Assembly: GCF_030812215.1 (NCBI RefSeq)
Contig: NZ_JAUSSG010000003.1
Coordinates: forward strand, 62,001 to 126,000
Reading direction: 5' to 3'
Source of the DNA: Variovorax boronicumulans
Lineage (GTDB): Bacteria; Pseudomonadota; Gammaproteobacteria; Burkholderiales; Burkholderiaceae_C
DNA length: 64,000 nucleotides
Positions 1 through 9,456 of the stretch are shown in pieces. Under the pieces are notes generated by a model. The model searched no databases. It was not told the origin of the DNA and saw only the letters and a list, made by a program, of their open reading frames with translations. A program made the position numbers and the translations under genes. Positions within the stretch are counted from its first letter, which is position 1. Each line of letters begins with the position of its first letter.

Positions 1-110
1 TTGACGGCGGTCATGGAATGCCACCACTGGATCTCGGTCTGGGCCTGGGCCACGTTGAACAGCGTGGTCGCGGCCAACGCCGATGCCAGCGCGAGCGTCT
101 TGAATCGCAT
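1..110 (-). CDS. ugpB: Glycerol-3-phosphate ABC transporter substrate-binding protein, N-terminal fragment
   Basis: Only the first 36 codons lie in the window; the gene continues beyond position 1. The reading begins with a Sec signal peptide (Lys near the start, a hydrophobic Ala/Leu stretch, then VAQAQ) followed by TEIQWWHSMTAVN, which is characteristic of mature UgpB, the periplasmic binding protein for sn-glycerol-3-phosphate and its diesters. An AGGAGT ribosome-binding site precedes the ATG at a good distance. The gene is divergent from serA. The identification depends on a short but distinctive stretch; another family-1 sugar-binding protein is possible. Confidence 0.72.
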   Translation of the reverse strand, partial: MRFKTLALASALAATTLFNVAQAQTEIQWWHSMTAV

Positions 111-336
111 GAAGACTCCTGAAGGGAAAATGAAAGCGCGGATGCTAGGGCATGTGAATGACACAGCCGCGTCACATTGGCGCACGGACCGCTGTCATCT
201 TCCAATCGGGGAAACCCCTTTGGCATCAAGCTCGGCGCGGGTTGCGGGCCTGCATGCTGCGCCGCACCATGCTAGCATCGCCCTCCCTTTTTTGGCCCAG
301 CTTGTCGCCACGGCCGGGGCCCTTTGCGAGACCGTC

Positions 337-1569
337 ATGAGCAGCAAAACCTCCCTCGACAAAAGCAGGATCAAGTTCCTCTTGCTCGAGGGCATCCACC
401 CTTCGGCCGTGGAGGTGCTGCGCGCCGCCGGCTACACCAACATCGAGTCGCTGCCGGGTGCGCTGCCCGACGCCGAACTCAAGGCGAAGATCGCCGACGT
501 TCACTTCCTGGGCATCCGCTCGCGCACGCAACTGACGGCCGAGGTGTTCGCCGCGGCCCACAAGCTGGTGGCCGCCGGGTGCTTCTGCATCGGCACCAAC
601 CAGGTCGACCTGGAAGCCGCCCGCGAACATGGCGTGGCCGTGTTCAACGCCCCCTATTCGAATACGCGCTCGGTGGCCGAGCTGGTGCTGGCCGAAGCGA
701 TCCTGTTGCTGCGCGGCGTACCCGAGAAAAGCGCGGTGGCGCACCGCGGCGGCTGGCTCAAGTCGGCCGACAACGCATTCGAAATCCGCGGCAAGACGCT
801 GGGCATCGTGGGCTACGGCTCGATCGGCGCGCAGCTGTCGGTGCTGGCCGAGGCGCTGGGCATGCAGGTGGCATTCTTCGACGTGGTCACCAAGCTGCCG
901 CTGGGCAATGCGCGCCAGGTGCGCGACCTGCACCAGTTGCTGGGGCAGAGCGACATCGTCACGCTGCACGTGCCCGAGACGCAGGCCACGCAATGGATGA
1001 TCGGCGCCGCCGAGATCGCGGCCATGAAGCCGGGTTCGATCCTCATCAACGCCTCGCGCGGCACCGTGGTCGAGATCGACGCGCTCGCCGGCGCGCTGAA
1101 GGAAAAGAAGCTGCTGGGCGCTGCGATCGACGTGTTTCCGGTGGAGCCGCGCAGCAACAAGGACGAGTTCCAGTCGCCCCTGCGCGGCCTGGACAACGTG
1201 ATCCTGACCCCGCACATCGGCGGCTCGACGATGGAGGCGCAGGCCAACATCGGGCTCGAAGTGGCCGAGAAGCTGGTGAAGTACAGCGACAACGGCACGT
1301 CGACCTCCTCGGTCAATTTCCCCGAGGTCGCGCTGCCCGCGCACCCGGGCAAGCACCGGCTGCTGCACGTGCACCAGAACGTGCCGGGCGTACTGTCGGA
1401 GATCAACAAGATCTTTTCGGACAACCACATCAACATCTCCTCGCAGTTCCTGCAGACGAACGAGAAGATCGGCTACGTGGTGATGGACATCGATGCGGCT
1501 TCCTCCGACCTCGCGCTGGAGAAGCTGGCGAAGGTCGCCGGGACGATCCGCAGCCGCGTGCTGTTCTGA
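337..1569 (+). CDS. serA: D-3-phosphoglycerate dehydrogenase with C-terminal ACT domain
   Basis: Oxidises 3-phosphoglycerate to 3-phosphohydroxypyruvate with NAD, the committed step of serine synthesis, in the cytoplasm. The 410-residue product matches E. coli SerA in length and aligns almost without gaps: NAD-binding GYGSIG near residues 158-163, the catalytic Arg in NASRGTVV (about 241), the Glu about 30 residues later and the catalytic His in TPHIGGST (about 293). Residues 340-410 form an ACT domain (HQNVPGVLSEINKIF), which in the E. coli enzyme binds serine for feedback inhibition. I chose the ATG at 337 because the protein alignment starts there; the frame is open further upstream but that extension is not SerA-like. 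Confidence 0.96.
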   Translation: MSSKTSLDKSRIKFLLLEGIHPSAVEVLRAAGYTNIESLPGALPDAELKAKIADVHFLGIRSRTQLTAEVFAAAHKLVAAGCFCIGTNQVDLEAAREHGVAVFNAPYSNTRSVAELVLAEAILLLRGVPEKSAVAHRGGWLKSADNAFEIRGKTLGIVGYGSIGAQLSVLAEALGMQVAFFDVVTKLPLGNARQVRDLHQLLGQSDIVTLHVPETQATQWMIGAAEIAAMKPGSILINASRGTVVEIDALAGALKEKKLLGAAIDVFPVEPRSNKDEFQSPLRGLDNVILTPHIGGSTMEAQANIGLEVAEKLVKYSDNGTSTSSVNFPEVALPAHPGKHRLLHVHQNVPGVLSEINKIFSDNHINISSQFLQTNEKIGYVVMDIDAASSDLALEKLAKVAGTIRSRVLF

Positions 1570-1674
1570 ACTGAAGGGGCCGAGCGGAGTGGCTTGCAGG
1601 GCCCGCGGCCGTCGGGCCGACGCCTAGCACAAGGGCAACGGGCGCACCACGCGGCAAGACCCCAGGCCCTGTCC

Positions 1675-1680
1675 TAAAAT
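1675..1680 (+). promoter_or_regulatory. Possible -10 box (TAAAAT) before the FAD/Fe-S oxidoreductase
   Basis: An isolated AT-rich hexamer in an otherwise GC-rich gap between serA and the oxidoreductase, 50 nt before the start codon. No recognisable -35 sits at 16-18 bp, so this is a weak call. Confidence 0.25.
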
Positions 1681-1729
1681 CCCCAGCCCGGCTATGGGCG
1701 CGCAGCGCCCGGCCGAGGCGCCCCACCCG

Positions 1730-4700
1730 ATGAATGCTCCGACCGCGTTGAACACGCTGTTGGCACAGGCCGCAGAGCCTGTCCGACTGCGCGAGATCCC
1801 GTACAACTACACCAGCTTCTCCGATCGCGAGATCGTGATTCGCCTGCTGGGCGAACGCGGCTGGGAACTGCTGCAGACCTTGCGCGCCGAGCGCCGCACC
1901 GGCCGATCGGCGCGGATGCTCTACGAAGTGCTCGGCGACATCTGGGTGGTGCAGCGCAACCCCTACCTCGTCGACGACCTGCTGGACAACCCGCGCCGCC
2001 GCGGCCAACTGGTCGAGGCACTGCGGCACCGGCTGGCCGAAGTCCAGAAGCGCCGCACTCCCGACAGCGACATGCCGCGCGACCAGCTGGTCGGCGAGCT
2101 CACCGCGCTGGTCGGCGATGCGGTGGCAGCCTTCGACACCAAGTTCCGCGACGTCGCGGCGCTGCGCCGCAAGGCCACGCGCGTGCTGGGCCGGCTCACC
2201 GCCAAGGACAACATCAAGTTCGACGGGCTCTCCCGCGTATCGCACGTGACCGACGCGACCGACTGGCGCGTGGAGTACCCCTTCGTCGTGTTGTGCCCCG
2301 ACACCGAGGCCGAGATGGCGCTGCTGGTGAAGGGCTGCATCGAGCTGGGCCTGACCATCATTCCGCGCGGGGGCGGCACCGGTTACACCGGCGGCGCGAT
2401 TCCGCTGACCTGGAACAGCGTCGTCATCAACACCGAGAAGCTCGAGGCGATGACCGAGGTCGAGCACATGCCGCTACCCGGTCTCGACCAGCCCGTGCCC
2501 ACCATCTGGACCGAAGCGGGCGTCGTCACGCAGCGCGTGGCCGATGCGGCCGAGCGCGCGGGCTTCGTGTTCGCGGTCGACCCGACTTCCGCCGAAGCGT
2601 CGTGCGTCGGCGGCAACGTCGCGATGAACGCCGGCGGCAAGAAGGCCGTGCTCTGGGGCACGGCGCTCGACAACCTCGCTTCGTGGCGCATGGTCACGCC
2701 GCAGGCCGAATGGCTCGAGGTCACGCGCATCGGCCACAACCTGGGCAAGATCCACGACGCCGAGAGCGCCCTGTTCGAGCTGCAGTACTACGCGGCCGAC
2801 GGCAAGACCAAGCTGCGCACCGAGCGCCTGGACATCCCCGGCCGCACCTTCCGCAAGGAAGGCCTCGGCAAGGACGTGACCGACAAGTTCCTCTCGGGCC
2901 TGCCGGGCATCCAGAAAGAGGGCTGCGACGGCCTCATCACGAGCTGCCGCTGGGTGGTGCACAAGATGCCATCGCACACGCGCACCGTGTGCCTCGAATT
3001 CTTCGGCAACGCGAAGGACGCGGTGCCCAGCATCGTCGAGATCAAGGACTTCATGTTCGCCGAGCAGAAGCGCTCGGGCGTGCTGCTGGCCGGCCTGGAG
3101 CACCTGGACGACCGATACCTGAAGGCCGTGGGTTACGCCACCAAGTCGAAGAAGCACGGCGGCCTGCCGAAGATGGTGCTGTTCGGCGACATCGCGGGCG
3201 ACGACGCCGATGCGGTGGCGCGCGTCACCTCGGAAGTGGTGCGCATCGCCAACTCGCGCAGCGGCGAAGGCTTCATTGCCATCAGCCCCGAGGCGCGCAA
3301 GAAATTCTGGCTCGACCGCAAGCGCACGGCCGCCATCAGCAAGCACACCAACGCCTTCAAGATCAACGAAGACGTGGTGATCCCGCTGCCGCGCATGGCC
3401 GAGTACAGCGATGGCATCGAGCGCATCAACATCGAGCTGTCGCTGCAGAACAAGCTCGCGCTCACCGACGAGCTCGAGGCCTTCCTCGCGCGCGGCAACC
3501 TGCCGCTGGGCAAGACCGACGACGCGCACGAGATTCCGACCGCCGAGCTGCTCGAAGACCGCGTGGCGCAGGCCGTGGCGCTGGTGCACGAGGTGCGTGC
3601 GCTGTGGGCCAGCTGGCTGGAGAACGTCGATTCGCTGTTCCCGCAACTGCAGGACCACAGCCTGCGCGCGAGCTGGAAGACGCAGCTGCGCCAGCCGCTG
3701 CAGGAGATTTTCTCGGGTGCCGAGTTCGCGCCGATCCTGGCCGAATGCACGGCCATCCACAAGCGCGTGCTCAAGGGCCGCGTGTGGGTTGCGCTGCACA
3801 TGCATGCGGGCGACGGCAACGTGCACACCAACATCCCCGTGAACAGCGACAACTACGACATGCTGCAGACCGCGCATGCCGCGGTGGTGCGCATCATGGC
3901 GCTGGCGCGCAGCCTCGACGGGGTGATCTCGGGCGAGCATGGCATCGGCATCACGAAGCTCGAGTTCCTGAGCGATGAAGAGCTGCGCCCCTTCACCGAA
4001 TACAAGGCCCGCGTCGATCCCGAGGGCCGCTTCAACAAGGGCAAGCTGTTGCGCGCCCCGGCGGGCGAGGCGGTCACGCTGCACGCCGACCTGACCAACG
4101 CCTACACGCCGAGCTTCGGCCTCATGGGGCACGAATCGCTGATCATGCAGCAGAGCGATATCGGCGCCATTGCCGACAGCGTGAAGGACTGCCTGCGCTG
4201 CGGCAAGTGCAAGCCGGTGTGCGCCACGCACGTGCCGCGCGCCAACCTGCTCTACAGCCCGCGCAACAAGATCCTCGCGACCTCGCTGCTGGTCGAAGCC
4301 TTCCTCTACGAGGAGCAGACCCGGCGCGGCATCAGCATCAAGCACTGGGAAGAGTTCGAGGACGTGGCCGACCACTGCACCGTTTGCCACAAGTGCCTGA
4401 CGCCGTGCCCGGTGAAGATCGACTTCGGCGACGTGTCGATGAACATGCGCAACCTGCTGCGCAAGATGGGCCAGAAGAGCTTCCGTCCCGGCAACGCGGC
4501 CGCGATGTTCTTCCTGAACGCGACCAACCCGCAGACCATCAAGGCGGTGCGCGCGGGCATGGTGGGCATCGGCTTCAAGGCGCAGCGACTGGCCAACGAC
4601 CTGCTGCGCGGCCTCGCGAAGAAGCAGACCGCGGCGCCGCCAGCCACGCTGGGGCCGGCGCCGGTCAAGGAGCAGGTGATCCACTTCATCAACAAGAAGA

Positions 4701-5608
4701 TGCCGGGCAACCTGCCGAAGAAGACGGCGCGCGCGCTGCTCGACATCGAGGATGCGGACTACGTGCCGATCATCCGCAACCCGAAGGCGACCACGTCGGA
4801 AACCGAGGCGGTCTTCTACTTCCCTGGGTGCGGTTCCGAGCGCCTGTTCTCGCAGGTGGGCCTGGCCACGCAGGCCATGCTCTGGCATGCGGGCGTGCAG
4901 ACGGTGCTGCCGCCCGGGTATCTGTGCTGCGGCTATCCGCAGCGCGGCAGCGGCCAGTTCGACAAGGCCGAGAAGATGATCACGGACAACCGCGTGCTGT
5001 TCCACCGCGTGGCCAACACGCTCAACTACCTGGACATCAAGACGGTGGTGGTGAGCTGCGGCACCTGCTACGACCAGCTGCAGGGCTACCAATTCGACAA
5101 GATCTTCCCGGGCTGCCGGATCATCGACATCCACGAGTACCTGCTCGAGAAGGGCATCACGCTCGCCGATGCCGGCGGTGGCGGCTACCTGTACCACGAC
5201 CCCTGCCATTCGCCGATGAAGCTGCAGGACCCGATGAAGACGGTGAAGGCGCTGGTGGGCGACAACGTGCTCAAGAACGACCGCTGCTGCGGCGAATCGG
5301 GCACCCTGGGCGTGTCGCGGCCGGACATCTCCACGCAGATCCGCTTCCGCAAGGAAGAGGAACTGAAGAAGGGCGAAGCCGCGTTGCGCGACGCCGGCCA
5401 GGTCGGCGCGAAGGACAACGTGAAGATCCTCACCAGCTGCCCGAGCTGCCTGCAGGGCCTCTCGCGCTACGGCAACGACCTGAACAACGGCCTGCTCGAA
5501 GCCGACTACATCGTGGTCGAGATGGCCAACAAGATCCTGGGCGCCGACTGGATGCCCGAGTACGTGGCCGCGGCCAACCAGGGCGGCATCGAGCGAGTGC
5601 TGGTATGA
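1730..5608 (+). CDS. DUF3683-type FAD-linked oxidase / Fe-S oxidoreductase, about 1,290 aa
   Basis: A single-chain fusion of parts that are usually separate subunits in glycolate or D-lactate dehydrogenases. Order: N-terminal DUF3683 region (about 1-150), PCMH FAD-binding domain with [14 protein letters not shown] (about 210-225), FAD-linked oxidase C-terminal domain with [12 protein letters not shown] and SGEHGIG (to about 780), two 4Fe-4S motifs [11 protein letters not shown] (about 820) and [11 protein letters not shown] (about 885), and two CCG cysteine-rich domains ([10 protein letters not shown] about 1065, CCGESG about 1185). It probably oxidises a 2-hydroxyacid and passes electrons to the quinone pool; the substrate cannot be read from sequence. 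I preferred the ATG at 1730 to one 12 codons upstream because MNAPTALN looks like a natural start and the upstream codons are low-complexity. Confidence 0.93.
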   Translation: MNAPTALNTLLAQAAEPVRLREIPYNYTSFSDREIVIRLLGERGWELLQTLRAERRTGRSARMLYEVLGDIWVVQRNPYLVDDLLDNPRRRGQLVEALRHRLAEVQKRRTPDSDMPRDQLVGELTALVGDAVAAFDTKFRDVAALRRKATRVLGRLTAKDNIKFDGLSRVSHVTDATDWRVEYPFVVLCPDTEAEMALLVKGCIELGLTIIPRGGGTGYTGGAIPLTWNSVVINTEKLEAMTEVEHMPLPGLDQPVPTIWTEAGVVTQRVADAAERAGFVFAVDPTSAEASCVGGNVAMNAGGKKAVLWGTALDNLASWRMVTPQAEWLEVTRIGHNLGKIHDAESALFELQYYAADGKTKLRTERLDIPGRTFRKEGLGKDVTDKFLSGLPGIQKEGCDGLITSCRWVVHKMPSHTRTVCLEFFGNAKDAVPSIVEIKDFMFAEQKRSGVLLAGLEHLDDRYLKAVGYATKSKKHGGLPKMVLFGDIAGDDADAVARVTSEVVRIANSRSGEGFIAISPEARKKFWLDRKRTAAISKHTNAFKINEDVVIPLPRMAEYSDGIERINIELSLQNKLALTDELEAFLARGNLPLGKTDDAHEIPTAELLEDRVAQAVALVHEVRALWASWLENVDSLFPQLQDHSLRASWKTQLRQPLQEIFSGAEFAPILAECTAIHKRVLKGRVWVALHMHAGDGNVHTNIPVNSDNYDMLQTAHAAVVRIMALARSLDGVISGEHGIGITKLEFLSDEELRPFTEYKARVDPEGRFNKGKLLRAPAGEAVTLHADLTNAYTPSFGLMGHESLIMQQSDIGAIADSVKDCLRCGKCKPVCATHVPRANLLYSPRNKILATSLLVEAFLYEEQTRRGISIKHWEEFEDVADHCTVCHKCLTPCPVKIDFGDVSMNMRNLLRKMGQKSFRPGNAAAMFFLNATNPQTIKAVRAGMVGIGFKAQRLANDLLRGLAKKQTAAPPATLGPAPVKEQVIHFINKKMPGNLPKKTARALLDIEDADYVPIIRNPKATTSETEAVFYFPGCGSERLFSQVGLATQAMLWHAGVQTVLPPGYLCCGYPQRGSGQFDKAEKMITDNRVLFHRVANTLNYLDIKTVVVSCGTCYDQLQGYQFDKIFPGCRIIDIHEYLLEKGITLADAGGGGYLYHDPCHSPMKLQDPMKTVKALVGDNVLKNDRCCGESGTLGVSRPDISTQIRFRKEEELKKGEAALRDAGQVGAKDNVKILTSCPSCLQGLSRYGNDLNNGLLEADYIVVEMANKILGADWMPEYVAAANQGGIERVLV

Positions 5609-6129
5609 GCATGGCCCCCACGCTCGGCACTGGCGTGTCCTCGCTGGCCCCCGAGGGGGCGCTCGCCGCCTCGGGGCGGCCCGGCGGCGGCTCGGCGCAA
5701 CAGGGCTGCCCGTTCTGCGAAGGCCCGGGCGGGCGCGTCGTGTTCGAGGGCGCGAAGCTGCGCGTGATTCATGCGGAGGAGGTGGGCTTTCCGGCCTTCT
5801 ACCGCGTGATCTGGCGCGAGCATGCGCCGGAGTTTTCGGACCTCGACGCCGCGGACCGCGTGCTGTGCATGGAGGCGGTGACGGTTGTCGAGCAATGCCT
5901 GCGCGAGCAACTGAAGCCCACAAAGATCAACCTCGCCGCACTCGGCAACATGGTGCCGCACCTGCATTGGCATGTGATCGCGCGCTTCGACTGGGACAGC
6001 CACTTTCCTTCGCCGTTCTGGGCGGCCGCGCAGCGCGCGGCGCCGGTCGATCGCGTGGCGGAACTGCAGGCACTGCTGCCGGAGCTTGAGGCCGAGATGG
6101 TCCGCCGGCTGGTGCTGCTGCAGGGCTGA
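5605..6129 (+). CDS. HIT-family hydrolase with repeat-derived N-terminus
   Basis: A 174-residue histidine-triad protein. The catalytic motif HLHWHV lies near residue 117, and a CPFC pair at about 36-39 marks the usual beginning of this HIT subfamily, whose members hydrolyse or transfer nucleotides from mononucleotide conjugates. The ATG overlaps the stop of the preceding gene (ATGA), so translation is probably coupled. The first 30 or so residues (Ala, Gly, Pro and Ser rich) are encoded by a hairpin-forming stretch that resembles a stop-adjacent intergenic repeat, and no alternative in-frame ATG occurs before the CPFC pair. The N-terminus is therefore either an exapted repeat or mis-started; the HIT domain itself is secure. 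Confidence 0.85.
   Translation: MSMAPTLGTGVSSLAPEGALAASGRPGGGSAQQGCPFCEGPGGRVVFEGAKLRVIHAEEVGFPAFYRVIWREHAPEFSDLDAADRVLCMEAVTVVEQCLREQLKPTKINLAALGNMVPHLHWHVIARFDWDSHFPSPFWAAAQRAAPVDRVAELQALLPELEAEMVRRLVLLQG
5611..5697 (+). repeat. GC-rich hairpin element read through as the HIT N-terminus
   Basis: Begins 3 nt after the oxidoreductase stop. It contains GGCCCCCGAGGGGGC, a near-perfect hairpin, then GCCTCGGGGCGGC. The order CCCCCA..GCT..GCACT..GTGTC..CCCC..GGGGG parallels the three-hairpin repeat at 23,411, 36,239 and 61,364, so it may be a divergent relative. It is a single copy in the window, so the family assignment is tentative. Confidence 0.4.
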
Positions 6130-6148
6130 GCGGGAGGGCGATGGCGCC

Positions 6149-6931
6149 TCAGCGCGCGGCGGCCGTGCGCGTCGTCGCGAGCTTGCGGTTCGCGCAGGTC
6201 TCCTTGAATTCCGGCGTGGCACGCATTTCCTTCGAGAAGCGCTTCGATGCGACGCTGCCATCGCGGCACACACGGTCCAGTTCGGCCTGCGCGTCACGGT
6301 TGCCTGCGTGCGATGCGTGGGCCAGCACGCGCAGTGCGTGGATGGGCAATGCGGCCGGCATGCTCGTCGACGAGGTCGCTGCTTCGGTCTTGGGTGCGGA
6401 TGTGGCCGGCTTGCTTGGCTCGTTCACCGGCAGCGTGCGGCCTGTGCCCGCCGATGTGGGCAGTCGCTCGACCGCGGTGAAGTCGCCGCTCTTGCCTGCG
6501 CGTTCGACCATCTGGCGATAGCTGTCCATCATTCGCGAAGTGTCCTTGGGCGTCAGGTCTTTGGCGGGCTTTGCGAGGTAGGCGGCGACTTCGGGCGGCA
6601 GCGCGGCGTTCACTGCGCTGAATTCGGGCCCTGCGGTCCGCGTCCCGAACTGCGCGGCATGCGCCGCGTCGTCGCCCAGCGCCGCCGCACCTTTGCCCGC
6701 AACTCCCGCCACGCCGGTCGCGCTCTCCGCCGCGACGGCGCCCGCGCCGACCGCCGCGCCCTTGCCGGCCGTACCGGCCGCCTTGCCTGCGGTCGCAGCC
6801 TTGCCAGCTGCCTTGCCGAGCAGGCCCAGGAAGGCATGCGCCGGCACGGCGGCGCCGGCCGTCAGCGCGGCGCAGAGGACAAGTGCTGCCCAGCCCGGGC
6901 GCGACGATCGATGGCGTTGAGGTGTCTGCAT
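6149..6931 (-). CDS. Secreted Ala/Gly-rich protein of unknown function
   Basis: A 260-residue protein that I do not recognise. A basic N-terminus and hydrophobic core (15-29) end in PAHA-F, a good signal-peptidase I site, so export to the periplasm is expected. Residues 36-85 are almost entirely Ala, Gly, Lys, Thr and Val with repeated GKAAG units, reminiscent of a flexible or glycine-zipper segment. The C-terminal 60 residues (LRVLAHASHAGN to CANRKLA) carry two cysteines that could form a disulphide. It is convergent with the HIT gene and divergent from the DUF971 gene, with no operon partner. Codon use matches its neighbours. Confidence 0.7.
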   Translation of the reverse strand: MQTPQRHRSSRPGWAALVLCAALTAGAAVPAHAFLGLLGKAAGKAATAGKAAGTAGKGAAVGAGAVAAESATGVAGVAGKGAAALGDDAAHAAQFGTRTAGPEFSAVNAALPPEVAAYLAKPAKDLTPKDTSRMMDSYRQMVERAGKSGDFTAVERLPTSAGTGRTLPVNEPSKPATSAPKTEAATSSTSMPAALPIHALRVLAHASHAGNRDAQAELDRVCRDGSVASKRFSKEMRATPEFKETCANRKLATTRTAAAR

Positions 6932-7040
6932 GCCGCGATGCTAAGCGCTGGTCTTTGCGCGCCGGGTCGCATGCAGGCGCAACCGCGCGGCATACTGCGC
7001 GCCTCCGAGAATTTTTCCGAACGGAACACCCAATACCGCT

Positions 7041-7454
7041 ATGGCAGGCTTGAAACCGGGCGCACCGACGCCGCAATCGATCACCGTGCACGGCCAGTCG
7101 CGCGTGCTCGAAGTGGGCTTCTCGGACGGCGCGACCTTTCGCATTCCGTTCGAGCTGATGCGCATCTACTCGCCGTCGGCCGAAGTGCAGGGCCACGGCC
7201 CGGGCCAGGAAGTGCTGCAGACGGGCAAGCGCGATGTCGAGCTCGCCGGCCTCGCGCCCGTCGGCAACTACGCCGTGCAGCCGACCTTCAGCGATGGCCA
7301 CGACACCGGCATCTACTCGTGGGACCTGCTCTACGAACTCGGCGCGAACCAGGCCGACCTGTGGGCGCAGTACGAGCGCCGGCTCGCCGAGGCGGGCGTC
7401 GATCGCGATGCACCGATGATCGACAAGGGCGGGTCTTCGTGCAGCAGCCACTGA
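7041..7454 (+). CDS. DUF971 protein (GBBH-like N-terminal domain)
   Basis: A 137-residue protein made of one DUF971 domain, related to the N-terminal domain of gamma-butyrobetaine hydroxylase. Conserved features visible are the LEVGFSDG and FRIPFELMRIYSPSAEVQGHGPGQ-type strands (quoted in part) and the C-terminal GIYSWDLLYELG. Stand-alone DUF971 proteins occur beside ubiE in many betaproteobacteria and have been linked to Fe-S cluster handling, but the function is not settled. The gene precedes ubiE by 157 nt, with a dispersed repeat in the gap. Confidence 0.88.
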   Translation: MAGLKPGAPTPQSITVHGQSRVLEVGFSDGATFRIPFELMRIYSPSAEVQGHGPGQEVLQTGKRDVELAGLAPVGNYAVQPTFSDGHDTGIYSWDLLYELGANQADLWAQYERRLAEAGVDRDAPMIDKGGSSCSSH

Positions 7455-7473
7455 TGCTTTCAAATCTTGCGGT

Positions 7474-7522
7474 GCTACTGAAACGATAGCTCTGCAGGTA
7501 GCAAGGACGCGCGTTGCGGCGC
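7474..7522 (+). repeat. GCTAY-N6-RATAGC-N15-GACG dispersed repeat, copy A
   Basis: Contains GCTAC, 6 nt, GATAGC, 15 nt, GACG and then GCGTTG. The same elements at identical spacing occur at 17,180 and 41,231. GCTAC and GATAGC can pair to form a small hairpin. It lies 20 nt after the DUF971 stop. Confidence 0.6.
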
Positions 7523-7611
7523 CTCTTCGTTTGAAGAAAAAGCAACAAATGCCCGCCGTGGGTGCGGGGTCGTCGGCTTGATGTGTAGGCTTCCGGCCTA
7601 ACATCGGTTGC

Positions 7612-8343
7612 ATGAGTACAACCCACTTCGGCTTCGAGAAAGTCGACGAAAGCGAGAAGGCGCAACGTGTCCGCGGCGTCTTCGATTCGGTGGCCTCGCG
7701 CTACGACGTCATGAACGACCTGATGTCGGTGGGCTTGCATCGCGCGTGGAAGGCCTACACCGTGATGGTGGCGAACGTGGGCGAAGGCTCGCGCGTGCTC
7801 GACATCGCAGGTGGCACCGGCGACCTCGCGCTCGCGTTCTCGAAGAAGGTCGGTGCCACCGGCCAGGTGGTTCACACCGACATCAACGAAGCCATGCTGA
7901 GCACCGGCCGGGATCGCCTGCTCGATGCCGGCGTTGCACTGCCCACGCTGGTTTGCGATGCCGAGAAGCTGCCGTTTCCCGATGACCATTTCGACGTCGT
8001 GACCGTGGCTTTCGGCCTGCGCAACATGACACACAAGGACATCGCGCTCAAGGAAATGAACCGCGTGCTCAAGCCGCGCGGCAAGCTCCTGGTGCTCGAG
8101 TTCTCCAAGATCGCCAAGCCGCTCACCAAGGCCTACGACTGGTACTCCTTCAACGTGCTGCCGCGCCTTGGCAAGCTCGTGGCCGGCGACGACGCGAGCT
8201 ATCGCTACCTGGCCGAATCCATCCGCATGCATCCCTCGCAAGAGGAGCTCAAGACCCTCATGAAAGAGGGCGGTTTCGGACATGTGGACTATCACAACAT
8301 GACGGGTGGCATCGCTGCCCTGCATGTTGGAATCAAGTGTTGA
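7612..8343 (+). CDS. ubiE: Ubiquinone/menaquinone C-methyltransferase
   Basis: The 243-residue SAM-dependent enzyme carries out C-methylation in ubiquinone synthesis (2-polyprenyl-6-methoxy-1,4-benzoquinol to the 3-methyl product). Motifs: [20 protein letters not shown] (the UbiE signature, about 20-40), SAM-binding [13 protein letters not shown] (about 63-75), and a second signature in the C-terminal half ([27 protein letters not shown]). It heads a run with the Tim44-like gene, ubiJ and ubiB in the same orientation, equivalent to E. coli ubiE-ubiJ-ubiB with one extra gene. Confidence 0.97.
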   Translation: MSTTHFGFEKVDESEKAQRVRGVFDSVASRYDVMNDLMSVGLHRAWKAYTVMVANVGEGSRVLDIAGGTGDLALAFSKKVGATGQVVHTDINEAMLSTGRDRLLDAGVALPTLVCDAEKLPFPDDHFDVVTVAFGLRNMTHKDIALKEMNRVLKPRGKLLVLEFSKIAKPLTKAYDWYSFNVLPRLGKLVAGDDASYRYLAESIRMHPSQEELKTLMKEGGFGHVDYHNMTGGIAALHVGIKC

Positions 8344-8376
8344 TGAAGCGAAATTTTTCGCTCTAGAGGAGACGAC

Positions 8377-9402
8377 ATGAAAAGTTTGGGTTCTTTGTTT
8401 CTGGCAGCTGCGCTGGTGCTCGTGAGCGTGCAGGCCGACGCCGCCCGTGTGGGTGGTGGCAAGTCCATCGGCCGCCAATCGTCCAACGTGACGCAGCGCC
8501 AGTCCACGCCGCCCGCTGCACCTGCGCAGCAGAACGCGACCAACTCGGCTGCCAAGCCCGCAACGCCTGCGCCGGCAGCCGCTGCACCGAAGCGTCCCTG
8601 GGGCGCAATGCTCGGCGGTCTCGCCGCGGGCCTCGGCCTCGCATGGCTCGCGAGCTCGCTCGGCCTGGGCGCCGGCTTCGCCAACATCCTGCTGATCGGC
8701 CTGCTGATCTTCGCGGCGCTGGCCGTGTGGCGCATCTTCAAGGCGCGCTCGGCCGCTTCGGGTGGTGCCAATCGCCAGGGCGGATTCGCGTTCCAGGGCG
8801 CGGGCGCCAGTCCCTCCAACGCCAGCGCGCCGGCGCAGTACAGCCCGAACAACGTGGGCAACGATGCCTCGGCACGGCCATGGGAGCGTTCGGCCACGGC
8901 CTTCGACGCCACGCCGGCCGACGGTGATCGCCATGGCAGCAGCCTCTCTGCGGCAGGCGCCGCAGCTGGCGGCAGCATGATCGGCTCCGCGCTGGGCGGC
9001 TCGCAGTCCTGGGGCATTCCCGCGGGCTTCGATGTCGACGGTTTCCTCGGCGCCGCCAAGCGCAACTTCGTGACGCTGCAGGACGCATGGGACCGCGCCG
9101 ACGTGTCGATGCTGCGCTCGATGATGACCGACGAGATGGTCGAGGAAATCCGTACGCAGTTGGCCGACCGCGCAAGCCACACCGGTGGCGCGTCGAACAA
9201 GACCGAAGTGGTGATGCTCGACGCCAAGCTGCTCGGCATCGAAGAACTGCCCGACGCCTACATGGCGAGCGTGGAGTTCTCCGGCATGATCCGCGAGGAC
9301 GCCTCGGCGGGCCCGGGTCCGTTCCGCGAAGTGTGGAACATGACCAAGCCGACCAGTGGTGCCGGCGGCTGGCTGGTTGCCGGCGTGCAAGCGCTGCAGT
9401 AA
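8377..9402 (+). CDS. Tim44-like domain membrane protein
   Basis: The 341-residue protein has a signal peptide or N-terminal membrane anchor (about 1-22, ending ADA), a Pro/Ala/Gln-rich linker, two closely spaced hydrophobic helices (about 70-110) and a C-terminal Tim44-like domain (about 220-341: FLGAAKRNFVTLQDAWDRAD, SMMTDEMVEEI). Bacterial Tim44-like proteins are inner-membrane proteins of uncertain role. An AGAGGAG ribosome-binding site lies just before the ATG. It is inserted between ubiE and ubiJ, which suggests a link to quinone-biosynthesis membranes, but that is inference. Confidence 0.88.
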   Translation: MKSLGSLFLAAALVLVSVQADAARVGGGKSIGRQSSNVTQRQSTPPAAPAQQNATNSAAKPATPAPAAAAPKRPWGAMLGGLAAGLGLAWLASSLGLGAGFANILLIGLLIFAALAVWRIFKARSAASGGANRQGGFAFQGAGASPSNASAPAQYSPNNVGNDASARPWERSATAFDATPADGDRHGSSLSAAGAAAGGSMIGSALGGSQSWGIPAGFDVDGFLGAAKRNFVTLQDAWDRADVSMLRSMMTDEMVEEIRTQLADRASHTGGASNKTEVVMLDAKLLGIEELPDAYMASVEFSGMIREDASAGPGPFREVWNMTKPTSGAGGWLVAGVQALQ

Positions 9403-9456
9403 ACGGTCAGAGATGTTCGCGGCCGCCGCGCCGCGTACAGAAACGATAATGGGGAC

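Noticed and set aside
242-278. Possible serA promoter (TTGCGG and TAGCAT)
   Set aside because: The spacing is about 25 bp, too long for a sigma-70 promoter.
1-336. Upstream extension of the serA frame to the window edge
   Set aside because: The extra 112 codons do not match SerA and overlap the minus-strand ugpB start; the protein alignment begins at 337.
2474-5923. A 1,149-codon open frame on the minus strand, antisense to the FAD/Fe-S oxidoreductase
   Set aside because: It is rich in Arg, His, Ala and Val in the pattern produced by reading GC-rich codons backwards, and has no domain features. The plus-strand gene is clearly coding.
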